DNA from: Paenisporosarcina sp. HGH0030
Lineage (GTDB): Bacteria > Bacillota > Bacilli > Bacillales_A > Planococcaceae
NCBI RefSeq assembly: GCF_000411295.1
Contig: NZ_KE150421.1
Span: 970,130-1,034,129 of the forward strand
Direction: 5' to 3'
DNA: 64,000 nt
Part shown: one piece after another, positions 1-11,595 of the stretch
Layout of the letters: every line of letters begins with the position of its first letter
Position numbering within the stretch: the first letter of the stretch is position 1
Translations under genes and position numbers: made by a program
The notes under the pieces: generated by a model
What the model was told of the DNA's origin: nothing
The model's database searches: none
What the model saw: only the letters and a program-made list of their open reading frames with translations

Positions 1-759
1 TACATACCTTTTTTTACCAGCAATATATCCTCCGATTTTTGCTAGGCCACCCCCTGGATTTTTAATAAGGGACCCGGCCATCAAATCGACTCCAACGTTA
101 GTCGGTTCAAGCTCTTCTACAAATTCTCCATAACAGTTATCAACAAAAATAATAGCTTGCGGTTTTAAGGTCCGAATTTTTTTTGTCATCACTTCAATTT
201 GTTCAATGGTAAACGACGGGCGGTTTGCATACCCTTTTGAACGTTGAATTGCTATGACTTTCGTTTTCTCAGATATGGCTAGTTCCACTTTGGTCCAATC
301 GATTTGTCCGTCTTCTTGTAAATCGACATGTTGATAGGAGATATTAAAGTCCTTTAATGACCCCGTGTCCTTTTCTCCCCCATCTACAATTGATTGCAAT
401 GTATCATATGGCTTACCTGTTATATATAATAGTTCGTCACCAGGACGGAGCACTCCAAATAAACTGATTGTTATAGCATGTGTTCCGGAAATAATCTGTG
501 CTCTGACGAGTGCTGCTTCGCTCCCGAACACTTCAGCATAAACTCTTTCCAGATTATCTCTTCCTTCATCGTCGTAGCCATACCCAGTCGAAGGATGTAA
601 ATGAAAATCGCTGACTTGGTTATTGCGAAATGCAGTAATAACTTTTTCCTGATTAAAAAAAGCGATATGATCAGCCGCTTCATGTTGAGCAGAAACGAGT
701 TGTTCCATTTGCTTGGCTTCATTTAATAATTTTGGTGTCAAAATTGTTCGAAATGTCAT
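1..759 (-). CDS. ynbB: Methionine gamma-lyase family protein (YnbB type), 3' end outside window
   Basis: 253 codons are visible; the C-terminus runs off the left edge. The reading frame gives a fold-type I PLP enzyme of the aluminium-resistance / methionine gamma-lyase family: HPSTGYGYDDEGRDNLE near the N-terminus, SGTHAI, and a DNCYGEFVEELEP stretch before the PLP-lysine region (SLIKNPGGGLAKIGGYI). Start ATG at 759 follows a GAGG ribosome site. In Bacillus subtilis ynbB lies close to hfq and miaA, and both follow here within 3.2 kb, which supports the assignment. The physiological substrate of YnbB is not established. Confidence 0.85.
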   Translation of the reverse strand, partial: MTFRTILTPKLLNEAKQMEQLVSAQHEAADHIAFFNQEKVITAFRNNQVSDFHLHPSTGYGYDDEGRDNLERVYAEVFGSEAALVRAQIISGTHAITISLFGVLRPGDELLYITGKPYDTLQSIVDGGEKDTGSLKDFNISYQHVDLQEDGQIDWTKVELAISEKTKVIAIQRSKGYANRPSFTIEQIEVMTKKIRTLKPQAIIFVDNCYGEFVEELEPTNVGVDLMAGSLIKNPGGGLAKIGGYIAGKKRYV

Positions 760-851
760 GATATATGCCTCAATTCTTCTATTTTCCTTTTTCATCTTAT
801 CAGTCCCACTACTATCGTCAACTAATTATATTGATAGCTAGCTGAAAAGTA

Positions 852-879
852 TTGTAATTAACTGAAAATCTGCTACAAT
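852..879 (+). promoter_or_regulatory. Putative sigma-A promoter of the TRIC gene
   Basis: TTGTAA (852-857), 16-base spacer, TACAAT (874-879), about 35 bases before the GTG start. By eye only. Confidence 0.45.
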
Positions 880-914
880 TTAATCCGTTCTATTGAATTC
901 TGGAGGAATGTGAA

Positions 915-1532
915 GTGGCTTGGGAAGTATTAAGTATTATTGGAACAATTGCGTTCGCGGTTTCTGGTGCAATTGTTGCCATGGAAGAAGAATATGATTT
1001 ATTCGGGGTGTATTTACTTGGAATTGTAACAGCCTTTGGTGGTGGAGCAATTCGAAATTTACTTATAGGTGTACCGGTATCTGCACTTTGGGAGCAGGAA
1101 ATGATGTTCCAAATTGCCTTTGTTGCGATTACCGCAGTCTTCTTATTCCCACAAAACTTATTGAAACATTGGAATCGTTGGGGAAATTTCTTCGATGCAA
1201 TCGGCTTGTCTGCTTTTGCCATTCAAGGTGCCTTGTTCGCTGTTCAGCTCGGATTGCCAATTAACGCAACGGTAGTGGCTGCTGTCCTGACTGGTTCGGG
1301 TGGTGGTATCGTCCGTGATGTCCTAGCGAAACGAAAACCTTTAATCTTGCAAAATGAAGTATATGCAGTATGGGCAGCGATTACTGGATTAGTTATTGGG
1401 GTGGGACTAGCCGAAAGCGACGTATCACTTTATGTATTGTTCATGATTACAACAGCTTTACGTGTTGTTTCATATATGAATAAATGGCGCCTGCCATTTC
1501 GTTCTTTACAACAAACTGAAAAAACAGCTTAA
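915..1532 (+). CDS. TRIC (UPF0126) family trimeric cation channel protein
   Basis: 205-aa membrane protein of about seven hydrophobic segments built from two repeated halves. The family's glycine signatures are present in both: GGGAIRNLLIG around residues 37-47 and GSGGGIVRDVLAKRKP around residues 125-140. Such proteins form trimeric, mainly K+-conducting pores in prokaryotes; the bacterial role is poorly defined. Start is GTG at 915 because TGGAGG lies 8 bases upstream. The gene is divergent from ynbB and shares a terminator with the convergent rhodanese gene. Confidence 0.85.
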   Translation: MAWEVLSIIGTIAFAVSGAIVAMEEEYDLFGVYLLGIVTAFGGGAIRNLLIGVPVSALWEQEMMFQIAFVAITAVFLFPQNLLKHWNRWGNFFDAIGLSAFAIQGALFAVQLGLPINATVVAAVLTGSGGGIVRDVLAKRKPLILQNEVYAVWAAITGLVIGVGLAESDVSLYVLFMITTALRVVSYMNKWRLPFRSLQQTEKTA

Positions 1533-1560
1533 CTCATTATTCGAGTTAAGCTGTTTTTTT
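1521..1560. terminator. Bidirectional intrinsic terminator
   Basis: Inverted repeat AGCTTAACTC / GAGTTAAGCT with A-run before and T-run after; it lies between the convergent TRIC and rhodanese genes and overlaps the rhodanese stop. Confidence 0.85.
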
Positions 1561-1858
1561 ATAGTTCTACTTCACCTTTCCAATCCAACATGCCACCAGA
1601 AAGGTTTGTTACGTCAAAGCCTTGTGATTCCAAGAACTGACAAGCTTGTCCACTGCGTCCACCAGAGCGACATACTATGACATATTCTTTCGTTTTATCT
1701 AATTCTTGGTGTTTATATTCAACTAACCCCAATGGTAAATGTTGCGCACCAGGAATCATACCGTTAGCAACTTCATCAGCTTCACGTACATCTATCATAT
1801 GAACTGTTTCCCCTGCATCAAGTCTTGCTTGTAACTCTTCAGGTTGAATCGTTTTCAT
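1559..1858 (-). CDS. Single-domain rhodanese-like sulfurtransferase
   Basis: 99-aa cytoplasmic rhodanese domain. The active-site loop CRSGGRS (Cys63) is intact, so persulfide transfer chemistry is possible. DVREADEV and GG(M)xxW are the usual family signatures. An upstream in-frame start at 1876 exists, but GGAGG sits 7 bases before the ATG at 1858, which I prefer. It follows hfq on the same strand after about 70 bases. Confidence 0.85.
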   Translation of the reverse strand: MKTIQPEELQARLDAGETVHMIDVREADEVANGMIPGAQHLPLGLVEYKHQELDKTKEYVIVCRSGGRSGQACQFLESQGFDVTNLSGGMLDWKGEVEL

Positions 1859-1928
1859 GTTTGTTCCTCCAATCAATTAAATACAACCCTTATGATATAT
1901 CCTAGCGGGTATACAATCAAACAATTGA

Positions 1929-2156
1929 TTATGCTTCGTCAGTGGAAATAGAAATTGCTTTCGCCGGTACAAACGTAGAAATGGCATGTTTATAAATCAA
2001 TTGCTGCTTCCCTTCTGATTCCAGCAACACTGTGAAATTATCATAAGATTTAATAAGTCCTTTTAGTTGGTAACCGTTTAATAAAAAGACCGTCACAAAT
2101 ATATTATTTTTTCTTACTTGATTTAAAAATGTATCTTGCATATTGATCGATTTCAT
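1929..2156 (-). CDS. hfq: RNA chaperone Hfq
   Basis: 75 aa, the usual Bacillus length. Sm1 motif ([19 protein letters not shown], residues about 22-40) and Sm2 motif (YKHAISTF, residues about 55-62) are both complete. Hfq forms a hexameric ring that binds A- and U-rich RNA and small regulatory RNAs. It lies 67 bases downstream of miaA, the standard bacterial arrangement, probably co-transcribed. Confidence 0.95.
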   Translation of the reverse strand: MKSINMQDTFLNQVRKNNIFVTVFLLNGYQLKGLIKSYDNFTVLLESEGKQQLIYKHAISTFVPAKAISISTDEA

Positions 2157-2223
2157 TGTTTAGTTCCTCCAATTTCAACTCACGTATTGGTTGTAAATTT
2201 ATTATCACTGATAGTATTCGCTT

Positions 2224-3144
2224 TTAATGATGGGATTCCTGCATAATGCTCGGAAGAATTTCCGATAAAGTAATCTCTGGTTCAATCCAAACGACAGGCA
2301 GCTTATTGCGGAAATAAGTTAATTGTCTCTTTGCATATCGGCGTGAATTTTGCTTAATTTGTTCGATGGCTTCTGCCAATGAAATTTCTTCTCTGAAATA
2401 AGAGAATATTTCTTTATAACCAATAGCCTGTACTGACTGAGTATCCCTGATATCATTATCCCATAGAAGCTTCGCTTCCTGGACCAAACCTCGTTCGATC
2501 ATGCGGTCGACACGCAAATTAATGCGCTCATAGAGAATTTCCCTTTCAACATCAAGTCCGAGAATCACATGCCGATACATAGGTTCATGTCCCTGGTTTT
2601 GTGGTTCGGCAGATTTAGTTGTATCCGAATGCTCTGCGATTTCTAACGCCCTTACCACTCTGCGTGTATTATTAGGATGAATCTCCGCGGCACTTCGAGG
2701 GTCCACCTGTTTAAGTTTCTCATGCAACGCAAGGGGGCCCAGTTCTGCAAGTTGTTCATAATATTTGTTGCGGATGGTCTCATCAACCCGCTCCTCAGTA
2801 AATTGAAAATCATATAAAACAGATTGTACATAAAGCCCGGTACCGCCAATTAGAATAGGCAATTTTCCTTTTGCTCTAATTTCTGCGATTTTTGCTCGTA
2901 CTATTTTTTGGTATTCTGCTACCGAGAAAGATTCATCTGGCTGTTTTATATCCAGTAAATGGTGAGGAATCCCTTCCATTTCGTCTGATGTGATTTTGGC
3001 TGTGCCGATATCAAGTCCTTTATAAACTTGCATGGAATCACCATTAATTACTTCCCCGTCCAGCAATTTAGCAAGCTTAATTGATAGGGCTGTTTTACCG
3101 GATGCGGTAGGTCCAACTATGGCTAACACTTCTAATTCATTCAT
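2224..3144 (-). CDS. miaA: tRNA dimethylallyltransferase MiaA
   Basis: 306 aa. It transfers a dimethylallyl group to A37 of tRNAs reading UNN codons. The P-loop GPTASGKT is at residues 10-17, followed by [18 protein letters not shown] and the [10 protein letters not shown] motif. Start 3144 is chosen over the in-frame 3159 because GGATGGAG precedes it and because it overlaps the upstream lipase stop as ATGA, which implies translational coupling. It heads miaA-hfq. Confidence 0.95.
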   Translation of the reverse strand: MNELEVLAIVGPTASGKTALSIKLAKLLDGEVINGDSMQVYKGLDIGTAKITSDEMEGIPHHLLDIKQPDESFSVAEYQKIVRAKIAEIRAKGKLPILIGGTGLYVQSVLYDFQFTEERVDETIRNKYYEQLAELGPLALHEKLKQVDPRSAAEIHPNNTRRVVRALEIAEHSDTTKSAEPQNQGHEPMYRHVILGLDVEREILYERINLRVDRMIERGLVQEAKLLWDNDIRDTQSVQAIGYKEIFSYFREEISLAEAIEQIKQNSRRYAKRQLTYFRNKLPVVWIEPEITLSEILPSIMQESHH

Positions 3145-4061
3145 TTTTTCTCCATCCAATTAATAATGAGTTCAAATGTTTCTTCTTTATTAATCTCGTT
3201 TAGTAATTCGTGTCTTTTTCCTTCAATTAAAACAACCGTAATATCAGTAAGTCCTGCTTTCTTATATTTTTCAGCAACTTCCCAAAGTTGATTACCATTT
3301 TGACTGACGGGATCCAACGCACCAGATATCATCAAAATTGGGAGTTGTTTTGGAATGTCATCCATCCCTTTCATTTCATGTATCTTATTTATGCCTGTGA
3401 TTAAATCAACAAAGAATTGGTTACTTGCTACAAATCCACAATAAGGATCATCAATATACTTTTGGACTTCAACAGAATCTGTCGATAACCAATCAAATTC
3501 TGTTTTAGCATCTATAACACCTTTATTGAATTTTCCGAACGTCAACTTGTTCAATAATGGATTCTCAATTTGAGTTCCTTTTACTCGAGCAAATCCCTTG
3601 GCGATCAATTTCCCAACTTTACCAGAGAAACCAGCAGGACCTCCTGTACCAGATAAAACGATTTTTGAAATGGAGTGGCCATATTTTTGTATATAGCGTC
3701 TGCCAATGAATGAACCCATGCTGTGAGCAAAAAGAATGGGACTTTCACAAGTAAAATCTTTTCTAACATCCTGTAAAACTTCCCGGACATCTTCTGTCAC
3801 TCGATCAAAGCCGTCCTTTTCTGCAAAGAATCCCTTTTGATTATTTTTTTGTCCAGTGAAACCATGCCCTCGATGGTCATGCCCAGACACGACATATCCT
3901 TTGGTAACCAAAAATTGTGCAAACTCTTCATATCGTCCGATATGCTCCGCCATGCCATGCAATATATGGATATGACCAATTGGTGGGTTCTGGGGTTTAT
4001 AGACAACTGTATAGACTTCATGTCCATCTGACATCTTTACATAATGGATGCTTTTCGTCAT
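3141..4061 (-). CDS. Alpha/beta hydrolase, lysophospholipase / monoacylglycerol lipase type
   Basis: 306 aa. Oxyanion/HG motif LHGMAEH (35-41), HDHRGHG (61-67), nucleophile elbow AHSMGS with Ser114, a late Asp in GALDPVSQ and His in GKRHELLNE complete the triad of serine aminopeptidase S33 / monoacylglycerol lipase-like enzymes. No signal peptide, so it is cytoplasmic. The start overlaps the glpD stop (TAATG), and its end overlaps miaA, so lipid and glycerol genes are read as one unit. Substrate unknown; a link to glycerol release is inference. Confidence 0.85.
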   Translation of the reverse strand: MTKSIHYVKMSDGHEVYTVVYKPQNPPIGHIHILHGMAEHIGRYEEFAQFLVTKGYVVSGHDHRGHGFTGQKNNQKGFFAEKDGFDRVTEDVREVLQDVRKDFTCESPILFAHSMGSFIGRRYIQKYGHSISKIVLSGTGGPAGFSGKVGKLIAKGFARVKGTQIENPLLNKLTFGKFNKGVIDAKTEFDWLSTDSVEVQKYIDDPYCGFVASNQFFVDLITGINKIHEMKGMDDIPKQLPILMISGALDPVSQNGNQLWEVAEKYKKAGLTDITVVLIEGKRHELLNEINKEETFELIINWMEKK

Positions 4062-5704
4062 TATGCATGCTCCTCTCGGAATGATGTTGCTGCATTCAGT
4101 TGATTTTCTAAATCAACAAGATAATATTCCAATTGATCTTCCGTGTAGCCAAGTTGTGCTTTCATCATTTGACACACTTGTTTTTTATACGAATAAACTT
4201 CTTCAATGTTGAAATATAAATCTCCAGTTCTACGGACAAAAAAATCTGACGGTGTACAAGTCATTTCGAATTGTATTCCATACGCAAGTCTAGCAGCTAG
4301 TGGCAGTGGCAAATCAAAGACATTTCCCTGTAGAACGCTCGCGTAGGCAAATAAATGATCGACATTTGTTCCATAAAAAGATGCCAGTTGGAGAGCCTCG
4401 TCATACGTTAAGCCATACCGTTGACCTTCCAGAGCTTTCATTTCAACAAAAGATGAAAAACGATTTGATCCACCTACATCTCCCCCTGATAATGGAAGAT
4501 TTTTTGTTATGGAGGCACCATAAGAAAAAGTGGATTTTTTAATTACACGATCGACAACCATCTCCGCCATTTTGCGATATCCTGTCAGTTTGCCACCAGC
4601 AATCGTAATCAGACCGCTTGACGATTCCCAAATTTCATCTTTGCGGGAAATTTCGGATGGATCTTTTCCTTCTTCAAAAATAAGTGGCCTTACACCGGCC
4701 CATGTCGACTCAACTTGTTGCGGAGTCAATCTTATACTTGGAAACATAGATGTAATGGCTTCTAATATGTAAGTCACATCTTTACTGGTTGCAACAGGAT
4801 TCTTCGGGTCATTGTCGTAAAATGTGTCCGTGGTACCGACATAGGTTTTGCCATTACGGGGTATCGCAAATATCATGCGCCCATCGTGTGTATCAAAATA
4901 AACCGCTTGCTTTAACGGGAAATCCGTTTGATCCACTACAACATGTATACCCTTTGTCATTCGAAGCTGTTTGCCATTTTCAATTGAATCTTTTGCACGG
5001 ACTTGATCTACCCAAGGACCAGTTGCATTAACAACCTGAGTGGCATGAATCGTCGCTAGTTCTCCGGATAGTTGATCTACTACTTCTACGCCGACATTTC
5101 GACCTTGTTCATAAATGAAGGACTCGGCTTTCACATAGTTTACGCAAACGGCTCCTTTTTCAGCCGCTTTTTTTATGACTTCAATTGTCAAACGCGCATC
5201 ATCAGTACGATACTCCACGTAGTATCCCGCACCACGAAGTCCTTTTGTTTTCAACAGGGGTTCTTTCTTCACCGTTTCTTCTGATGTTAACATTTTACGG
5301 CGTTCATCCCGTTTGACTCCCGCCAAGAAATCATAAACGCGAAGTCCGGCTGAAGTCGAAAGCGGTCCAAATGTTCCGCCTTTATGAAACGGTAATAGCA
5401 TCCACTCTGGTTCTGTTATATGAACTGCATTTTCATATACGATTTCACGCTCTTTCCCCACTTCCGCCACCATCTGAACTTCGAATTGCTTCAGATAACG
5501 AAGTCCTCCGTGAACAAGTTTGGTGGATCGACTGGACGTACCTGCAGCGAAATCCTGCATTTCAACTAAAGCTACTGACAGACCTCGAGTGACGGCGTCA
5601 AGTGCAATTCCTGCACCCGTAACCCCTCCACCGATGACTAATAAATCGAATTGAAACGTATTTAAAGTCTTGATTTGTTTTGGACGTCCAATTGCTGAAA
5701 ACAT
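4061..5704 (-). CDS. glpD: Aerobic glycerol-3-phosphate dehydrogenase GlpD
   Basis: 547-aa FAD enzyme that oxidises glycerol-3-phosphate to DHAP and feeds electrons to the quinone pool at the membrane. The N-terminal dinucleotide fold [17 protein letters not shown] (about 25-41) and [16 protein letters not shown] are standard, as is the C-terminal helical domain. It follows glpK by 12 bases in the same operon. No glpF or glpP is in the window. Confidence 0.95.
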   Translation of the reverse strand: MFSAIGRPKQIKTLNTFQFDLLVIGGGVTGAGIALDAVTRGLSVALVEMQDFAAGTSSRSTKLVHGGLRYLKQFEVQMVAEVGKEREIVYENAVHITEPEWMLLPFHKGGTFGPLSTSAGLRVYDFLAGVKRDERRKMLTSEETVKKEPLLKTKGLRGAGYYVEYRTDDARLTIEVIKKAAEKGAVCVNYVKAESFIYEQGRNVGVEVVDQLSGELATIHATQVVNATGPWVDQVRAKDSIENGKQLRMTKGIHVVVDQTDFPLKQAVYFDTHDGRMIFAIPRNGKTYVGTTDTFYDNDPKNPVATSKDVTYILEAITSMFPSIRLTPQQVESTWAGVRPLIFEEGKDPSEISRKDEIWESSSGLITIAGGKLTGYRKMAEMVVDRVIKKSTFSYGASITKNLPLSGGDVGGSNRFSSFVEMKALEGQRYGLTYDEALQLASFYGTNVDHLFAYASVLQGNVFDLPLPLAARLAYGIQFEMTCTPSDFFVRRTGDLYFNIEEVYSYKKQVCQMMKAQLGYTEDQLEYYLVDLENQLNAATSFREEHA

Positions 5705-5716
5705 GACGATCTCCCC

Positions 5717-7240
<1,524 letters not shown>

Positions 7241-7420
7241 CTAATGCATCGTGCCATTTTTTAAGAAATTATTTCCTCTAATTATACTGTTTTTCCTAAA
7301 TGATTGTACATGAAACGCGCCTTGTGATTTATCGTGAAATTTAGTTAATAAGTTTTTCTTTATGATATGAATTTCGCTGCACTATCAAGCTTTCTAAAAT
7401 AAATTCACACTATTCTGTAG

Positions 7421-7465
7421 TTGCTTTATTGAACGTTGTCGCATATAGTTGTTCTAAGGAAACTT
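7421..7465 (+). promoter_or_regulatory. Putative promoter and MntR-like operator of the metal ABC operon
   Basis: TTGCTT (7421-7426), 17-base spacer, TATAGT (7444-7449). GTTGTTCTAAGGAAACTT at 7448-7465 overlaps its downstream edge; TAAGGAAAC resembles the 3' half of Bacillus MntR boxes. The match is from memory and only partial. The rest of 7208-7542 holds glpK leader and AT-rich sequence. Confidence 0.4.
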
Positions 7466-7542
7466 TTTTTCGATTAGGAAATAATTATTTTTATATAAAA
7501 ATATGACGTATATAGATATTTAATTATCAGGAGGGATTAGAA

Positions 7543-8286
7543 ATGACAACAGCTATTGCCGTAAGCGATTTATTTGTATCATACAACGGAAACGAAGCGT
7601 TAAGAAATGTCAGTTTTACAGTCGAAGAAGGAAATTTGGTTGGCATCATAGGACCCAATGGAGCAGGGAAATCCACCCTGCTGAAAGCTTTATTGAATCT
7701 CATTAAAAAAGATACAGGTAAAGTTGAAATACTCGGAAAATCGATAAAGGAAATGAAGACGAAAGTTGCTTATGTTCCTCAACGCAGCAATATTGACTGG
7801 GATTTCCCGATTACCGTTATGGACACAGTCCTAATTGGCACCTATCCAAACTTAGGAATTTTCAATCGTCCTAAAAAAGAACATAAAGCTTGGGCTTTAG
7901 AATGTTTAAAGAAAGTTGGCATGGCCGATTATGGCAATCGCCAAATTGGTGAGCTATCAGGCGGACAGCAACAAAGAGTATTTCTAGCGCGTGCATTGGT
8001 ACAAAAACCTGAAATGTATTTTCTGGACGAACCATTCGTAGGTGTTGATGTAACGAGTGAAGAAAAAATCATTTCCATTTTGAAAGAACTTCGCGATAGC
8101 GGAAAAACAGTCGTTGTTGTTCACCATGATTTGAGCAAAGCAAGCGATTATTTTAATGAATTGATTTTGCTTAATAAAGAATTGATTGAGCACGGCATTG
8201 TCGAGAAAGTATTTCAACCTGCCGTACTGAACAAAGCCTACACCAATCAATTCTCTCCAATTGTAGGCACGGAGGTGACATCATGA
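7543..8286 (+). CDS. Metal (Mn/Zn type) ABC transporter ATP-binding protein
   Basis: 247 aa. Walker A GPNGAGKST (about 37-45), Q-loop VPQRSNIDWDFP, signature LSGGQQQR, Walker B MYFLDEPF and H-loop VVHHDL are all intact. Family: cluster 9 importers (MntB/PsaB/ZnuC). It is the first gene of a three-gene ATPase-permease-lipoprotein operon, the same order as staphylococcal mntABC; preceded by GGAGGG. Metal specificity cannot be fixed from sequence alone; Mn is favoured by the operator-like site upstream. Confidence 0.9.
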   Translation: MTTAIAVSDLFVSYNGNEALRNVSFTVEEGNLVGIIGPNGAGKSTLLKALLNLIKKDTGKVEILGKSIKEMKTKVAYVPQRSNIDWDFPITVMDTVLIGTYPNLGIFNRPKKEHKAWALECLKKVGMADYGNRQIGELSGGQQQRVFLARALVQKPEMYFLDEPFVGVDVTSEEKIISILKELRDSGKTVVVVHHDLSKASDYFNELILLNKELIEHGIVEKVFQPAVLNKAYTNQFSPIVGTEVTS

Positions 8287-9149
8287 TGAATTTTATTGAT
8301 GCTATAATTCAATATGAATTTTTACAAAAGGCCTTGCTCACGTCGATAATGGTCGGAATTATTTGCGGGGTTATAGGATGCTTTATTATTTTACGGGGCA
8401 TGGCCTTAATGGGAGATGCAATTTCTCACGCAGTCCTTCCAGGTGTGGCATTGTCTTACATGTTAGGAATTAACTTTTTCATTGGTGCTGTCTTTACAGG
8501 GATTCTGACTGCCATCGGCATCGGATTTATCAGCCAAAACAGTCGAATTAAAAATGACGTATCAATTGGTATTATGTTTACTGCTGCATTTGCCTCTGGG
8601 ATTATTCTCATTACGCTTATGAAAAGCAGTACTGATTTGTACCATATCCTATTCGGGAATGTACTGGCCGTTAGACCGACAGAAATGTTGTCAACATTGG
8701 TGATTGGAATCTTTGTGCTAATCAGTATCTTTGTCTTTTATAAAGAACTTCTTGTCAGTTCATTTGATCCGACGATGGCAGCAGCATATGGACTTCCTAC
8801 AAAAGCCATTCATTACTTTTTAATGGCGCTACTGACTTTGGTGACAGTCGCTTCTTTACAAACCGTAGGAATTATTCTGGTGGTGGCAATGCTCATCACT
8901 CCGGCCTCGACAGCTTATTTGTTAACTGATCGACTGTGGGTAATGATTTATCTATCAGCTGGAATTGGTATATTATCATCCATACTCGGCTTATATTTCA
9001 GCTACACATATAATTTGGCTTCAGGTGCAACAATTGTACTTGCTGCAACTGTATTATTCATTCTCGCCTTTTTATTTTCGCCGAAGCAAGGATTGGTCTG
9101 GAGATCACTAAAAAGTGCTCGAAAACGAGAACTGCATTCTCAATCTTAA
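8283..9149 (+). CDS. Metal ABC transporter permease
   Basis: 288 aa with eight or nine membrane segments, of the MntC/ZnuB (ABC-3) permease family. Typical stretches are GDAISHAVLPGVALSYMLG (about 45-63) and the TVGIILVVAMLITPASTAYLL stretch. It overlaps the ATPase gene by 4 bases (ATGA), so the two are translationally coupled. Confidence 0.9.
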   Translation: MMNFIDAIIQYEFLQKALLTSIMVGIICGVIGCFIILRGMALMGDAISHAVLPGVALSYMLGINFFIGAVFTGILTAIGIGFISQNSRIKNDVSIGIMFTAAFASGIILITLMKSSTDLYHILFGNVLAVRPTEMLSTLVIGIFVLISIFVFYKELLVSSFDPTMAAAYGLPTKAIHYFLMALLTLVTVASLQTVGIILVVAMLITPASTAYLLTDRLWVMIYLSAGIGILSSILGLYFSYTYNLASGATIVLAATVLFILAFLFSPKQGLVWRSLKSARKRELHSQS

Positions 9150-9168
9150 TTATTTTTGGAGGATAAAC

Positions 9169-10110
9169 ATGAAAAAAACACTATATTTATTAAGCACGAT
9201 GAGTATTCTATTGCTGCTACTACTTTCAGGTTGTACAAAAGAAAATGGAAATGAAACAGATGACAATGGGAAAATTCAAGTCGTAGCTACCTATTCGATC
9301 ATTTACGATATCGTTAAAAACGTTGGCGGCGATCGAGTCGAAGTTCATACACTAGCACCCGTTGGTTCAAATCCGCATGAGTACGATCCATTGCCAAAAG
9401 ATGTGCAATTGACTACTGATGCAGATGTTGTCTTTTACAATGGTCTAAATCTTGAAGGAGGAAACTCTTGGTTTGAGAAACTCCTCCTTACGGCAGGAAA
9501 GTCCGAAAAAGATGCACCGGTTTTCCGATTAAGTGAAGGTGTGGAACCTAAACATCTAACGACTAAAGGCAAAGAATCAGAAGAAGATCCTCATGCATGG
9601 TTGGACATCCGTAACGGCATTAAATATGCTGAAAACGCCAAAAATGCATTAGTGAAAGTCGATCCAGATCATGCGGCTGAATACGAAAAAAATGCGGAAG
9701 CCTATATTGCTGAATTGAAGAAGTTACATGAAGAAGCAGTTGCCCGTTTCAACGAAATTCCTCAAGAAAAAAGAGTTTTAATTACCAGTGAAGGTGCTTT
9801 TAAATATTTTTCAGAGGCATATGGATTTGAAGCGGCTTATATTTGGGAAATTAATTCAGAAAACCAGGGCTCCCCTGAACAAGTAAGTAAAGTCGTTGAT
9901 TATATCCGCTCTAAAGAAGATCCAGTACTTTTCGTGGAAACGAGCATCGATCCACGTAGTATGGAGTCCGTGTCTGCTGAAACTGGTGTACCGATTTACG
10001 GAAAAGTTTTCACCGACTCCATCGGCAAGCCCGGTGAAGATGGCGACACATATATCAAGATGATGGAATGGAATATTGATACAATCTTCAAAGGCTTGAC
10101 TGAAAAATAA
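9169..10110 (+). CDS. Metal ABC transporter substrate-binding lipoprotein
   Basis: 313 aa. Signal peptide with lipobox LLSGC (Cys near residue 24), so membrane-anchored outside the cell. Cluster A-I solute-binding fold: metal ligands expected in SNPHEYDP, EDPHAWLD, the SEGAFKYFSEAYG region and ETSIDPRS. Start 9169 follows TTGGAGGA; longer in-frame starts overlap the permease. There is no histidine-rich loop as in many ZnuA proteins, which mildly favours Mn over Zn. Confidence 0.9.
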   Translation: MKKTLYLLSTMSILLLLLLSGCTKENGNETDDNGKIQVVATYSIIYDIVKNVGGDRVEVHTLAPVGSNPHEYDPLPKDVQLTTDADVVFYNGLNLEGGNSWFEKLLLTAGKSEKDAPVFRLSEGVEPKHLTTKGKESEEDPHAWLDIRNGIKYAENAKNALVKVDPDHAAEYEKNAEAYIAELKKLHEEAVARFNEIPQEKRVLITSEGAFKYFSEAYGFEAAYIWEINSENQGSPEQVSKVVDYIRSKEDPVLFVETSIDPRSMESVSAETGVPIYGKVFTDSIGKPGEDGDTYIKMMEWNIDTIFKGLTEK

Positions 10111-10259
10111 TGGGGTCGCTTCGACGTTGATTTATCGTTTACCCTACCGATTGTGATATGACGTGGTATACTTGTAGCTGGCGTGAAGGGTAAAGATCAA
10201 TAATATTTTCCCAAATGTGCATGTCTTTTACAGACAATCGAATCGAGAAGGTGAAATCA

Positions 10260-10652
10260 ATGATTGAAATAAAAACATCAACATTAAGTGATGGAGAATT
10301 AAATCGTGGCGTTTTTGCTACGCGTGATATTAAAAAAGGTGAACTGATTCACGAAGCACCAGTTTTACCCTACCCAAATGAAGAGCATGAGCATGTGGAA
10401 AAGACGTTGCTTGCGGACTATGCATTTGAATATGGCATAAACCATACTGCATTAGTGCTCGGTTATGGCATGCTATTCAATCATTCGTATCAACCGAATG
10501 CTGTGTATGACATTAACTTTGATAATCACACGTTTGATTTCTTCGCTTACAAAGATATTAAAGCTGGAGAAGAAGTTTTGATTAACTATAATGGTGAAGT
10601 CGATAATGAAGATCCATTGTGGTTTAACAAAGAAAACCCAACAACTGACTAG
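10260..10652 (+). CDS. Small SET-domain protein
   Basis: 130 aa, almost entirely a SET domain: RGVFATRDIKKGELI (16-30), the NHSYQPNA box (about 74-81) and EEVLINYNG (about 103-111) correspond to the SAM-binding NHSxxPNA and the catalytic-tyrosine motif. Such stand-alone bacterial SET proteins are presumed lysine methyltransferases; the target is unknown. Start 10260 has AGAAGGTGA just upstream. It is the last gene before the repeat array. Confidence 0.8.
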   Translation: MIEIKTSTLSDGELNRGVFATRDIKKGELIHEAPVLPYPNEEHEHVEKTLLADYAFEYGINHTALVLGYGMLFNHSYQPNAVYDINFDNHTFDFFAYKDIKAGEEVLINYNGEVDNEDPLWFNKENPTTD

Positions 10653-10679
10653 TTTTCTAGTCAAGTGTTGGGTTTTTTT
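10635..10679. terminator. Bidirectional intrinsic terminator
   Basis: Long stem AACCCAACA(A)CTGACTAG paired with CTAGTCAAGTGTTGGGTT, then T7; between convergent genes. Confidence 0.85.
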
Positions 10680-10953
10680 ATGATGTTCGATATGATTTCA
10701 ATGTTGTTTTAATTGATGCATATGTGCCGATTGCTGCAGCACTATAGAAAAAACCCATGAATATTCCAGCAGAAAGGTTATCGGGATGACTGATGAAAAT
10801 CGAAATGAATAAACCAATCAAGGTTGCACAAGTAGGGATATATTTTGAAGGTACGTGAACAAGGAATTTTAGGATGAGGAGCAATATTATAATTACAGGG
10901 ATAGCCCATAGTGCATCCCAAACATTTGTATGTATGATTGGAAACTCAGCCAT
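10678..10953 (-). CDS. Small membrane protein of unknown function
   Basis: 91 aa with three hydrophobic segments (about 12-32, 40-55, 62-80). ATG at 10953 is preceded by AAAGGAGACT, so it is very likely translated. It superficially resembles holin-like small membrane proteins, but no phage gene is near. No function proposed. Confidence 0.65.
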   Translation of the reverse strand: MAEFPIIHTNVWDALWAIPVIIILLLILKFLVHVPSKYIPTCATLIGLFISIFISHPDNLSAGIFMGFFYSAAAIGTYASIKTTLKSYRTS

Positions 10954-11086
10954 TGAATAGTCTCCTTTAGCAAATTACTTTTTACAAAGCATTACCGTGA
11001 GGGACAGTTGTTATACATTGATTTTTTCGAGGCGATTATTCACAAATAAGTGAACTTGTTTTCGGTTCTACCTTTTTGAGCAAAAA

Positions 11087-11404
11087 TCATCTAATTTCCT
11101 TAGCTGATGTGACTCTTTCAGATTTCTTCATTTTTATAAATGAAAACAATTCTCTAAAAAAGATATAATATCCAAGCAACATTAAAACTATCATTGAATA
11201 TGCAATCGTAGGGTACTCATTAAATATTTAATCTCGTTGACCAATGATAAAATAATGTACCATTATTAATATAATCAAATAGTATATTACTGAAATCATT
11301 TGATTATGTTTTTTGAAAATCAATAAAGATATTAAATATAAAACACCAGCTAGAGCAAAGGTCTCCAAAAAAGCAATCGCAAATACTGTTATTTCCCTTT
11401 CCAC
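11087..11404 (-). pseudogene. Small membrane protein gene split by an in-frame TAA
   Basis: From GTG 11404 (AAGGGG 10 bases upstream) the frame encodes two hydrophobic segments and meets TAA at 11228-11230. Past it the same frame stays open for 46 more codons, giving NEYPTIAYSMIVLMLLGYY and a basic tail, to TGA at 11087. The quality of the second half suggests one protein of about 105 residues interrupted by a single nonsense change. It could instead be a functional 58-aa protein. Family not recognised. Confidence 0.5.
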
Positions 11405-11500
11405 TATTAACACACCCCTTAAAAAATTTGTTCCTTATTAATATGATATTTCACAATATCTTCATCAAAATCCTTTACCCCTAAAGTAAATTTCTTTTTC

Positions 11501-11590
11501 TGCTAACCTGCCACGTGTTAGTTCAATAAGAAAAAGAGCTGCCTAAGCACCCCGATGATCTTTTACTAAAGCATTAGTAACAGTTAGTTC
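11501..11590 (+). repeat. CBR copy 1 (leftmost)
   Basis: Left site decayed (CTAACCTGCCACGTGTTAG), then TTCAATAAG, a worn AAAGAGCTGCC module with GATGATC, and a weak right site (ACTAAAGCATTAG). It marks the left edge of the array and abuts the lipoprotein stop. Confidence 0.65.
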
Positions 11591-11595
11591 AATAT

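Noticed and set aside
890..1222. Minus-strand open frame of 110 codons opposite the TRIC gene
   Set aside because: Lies fully inside a well-supported membrane protein gene on the other strand; no ribosome site.
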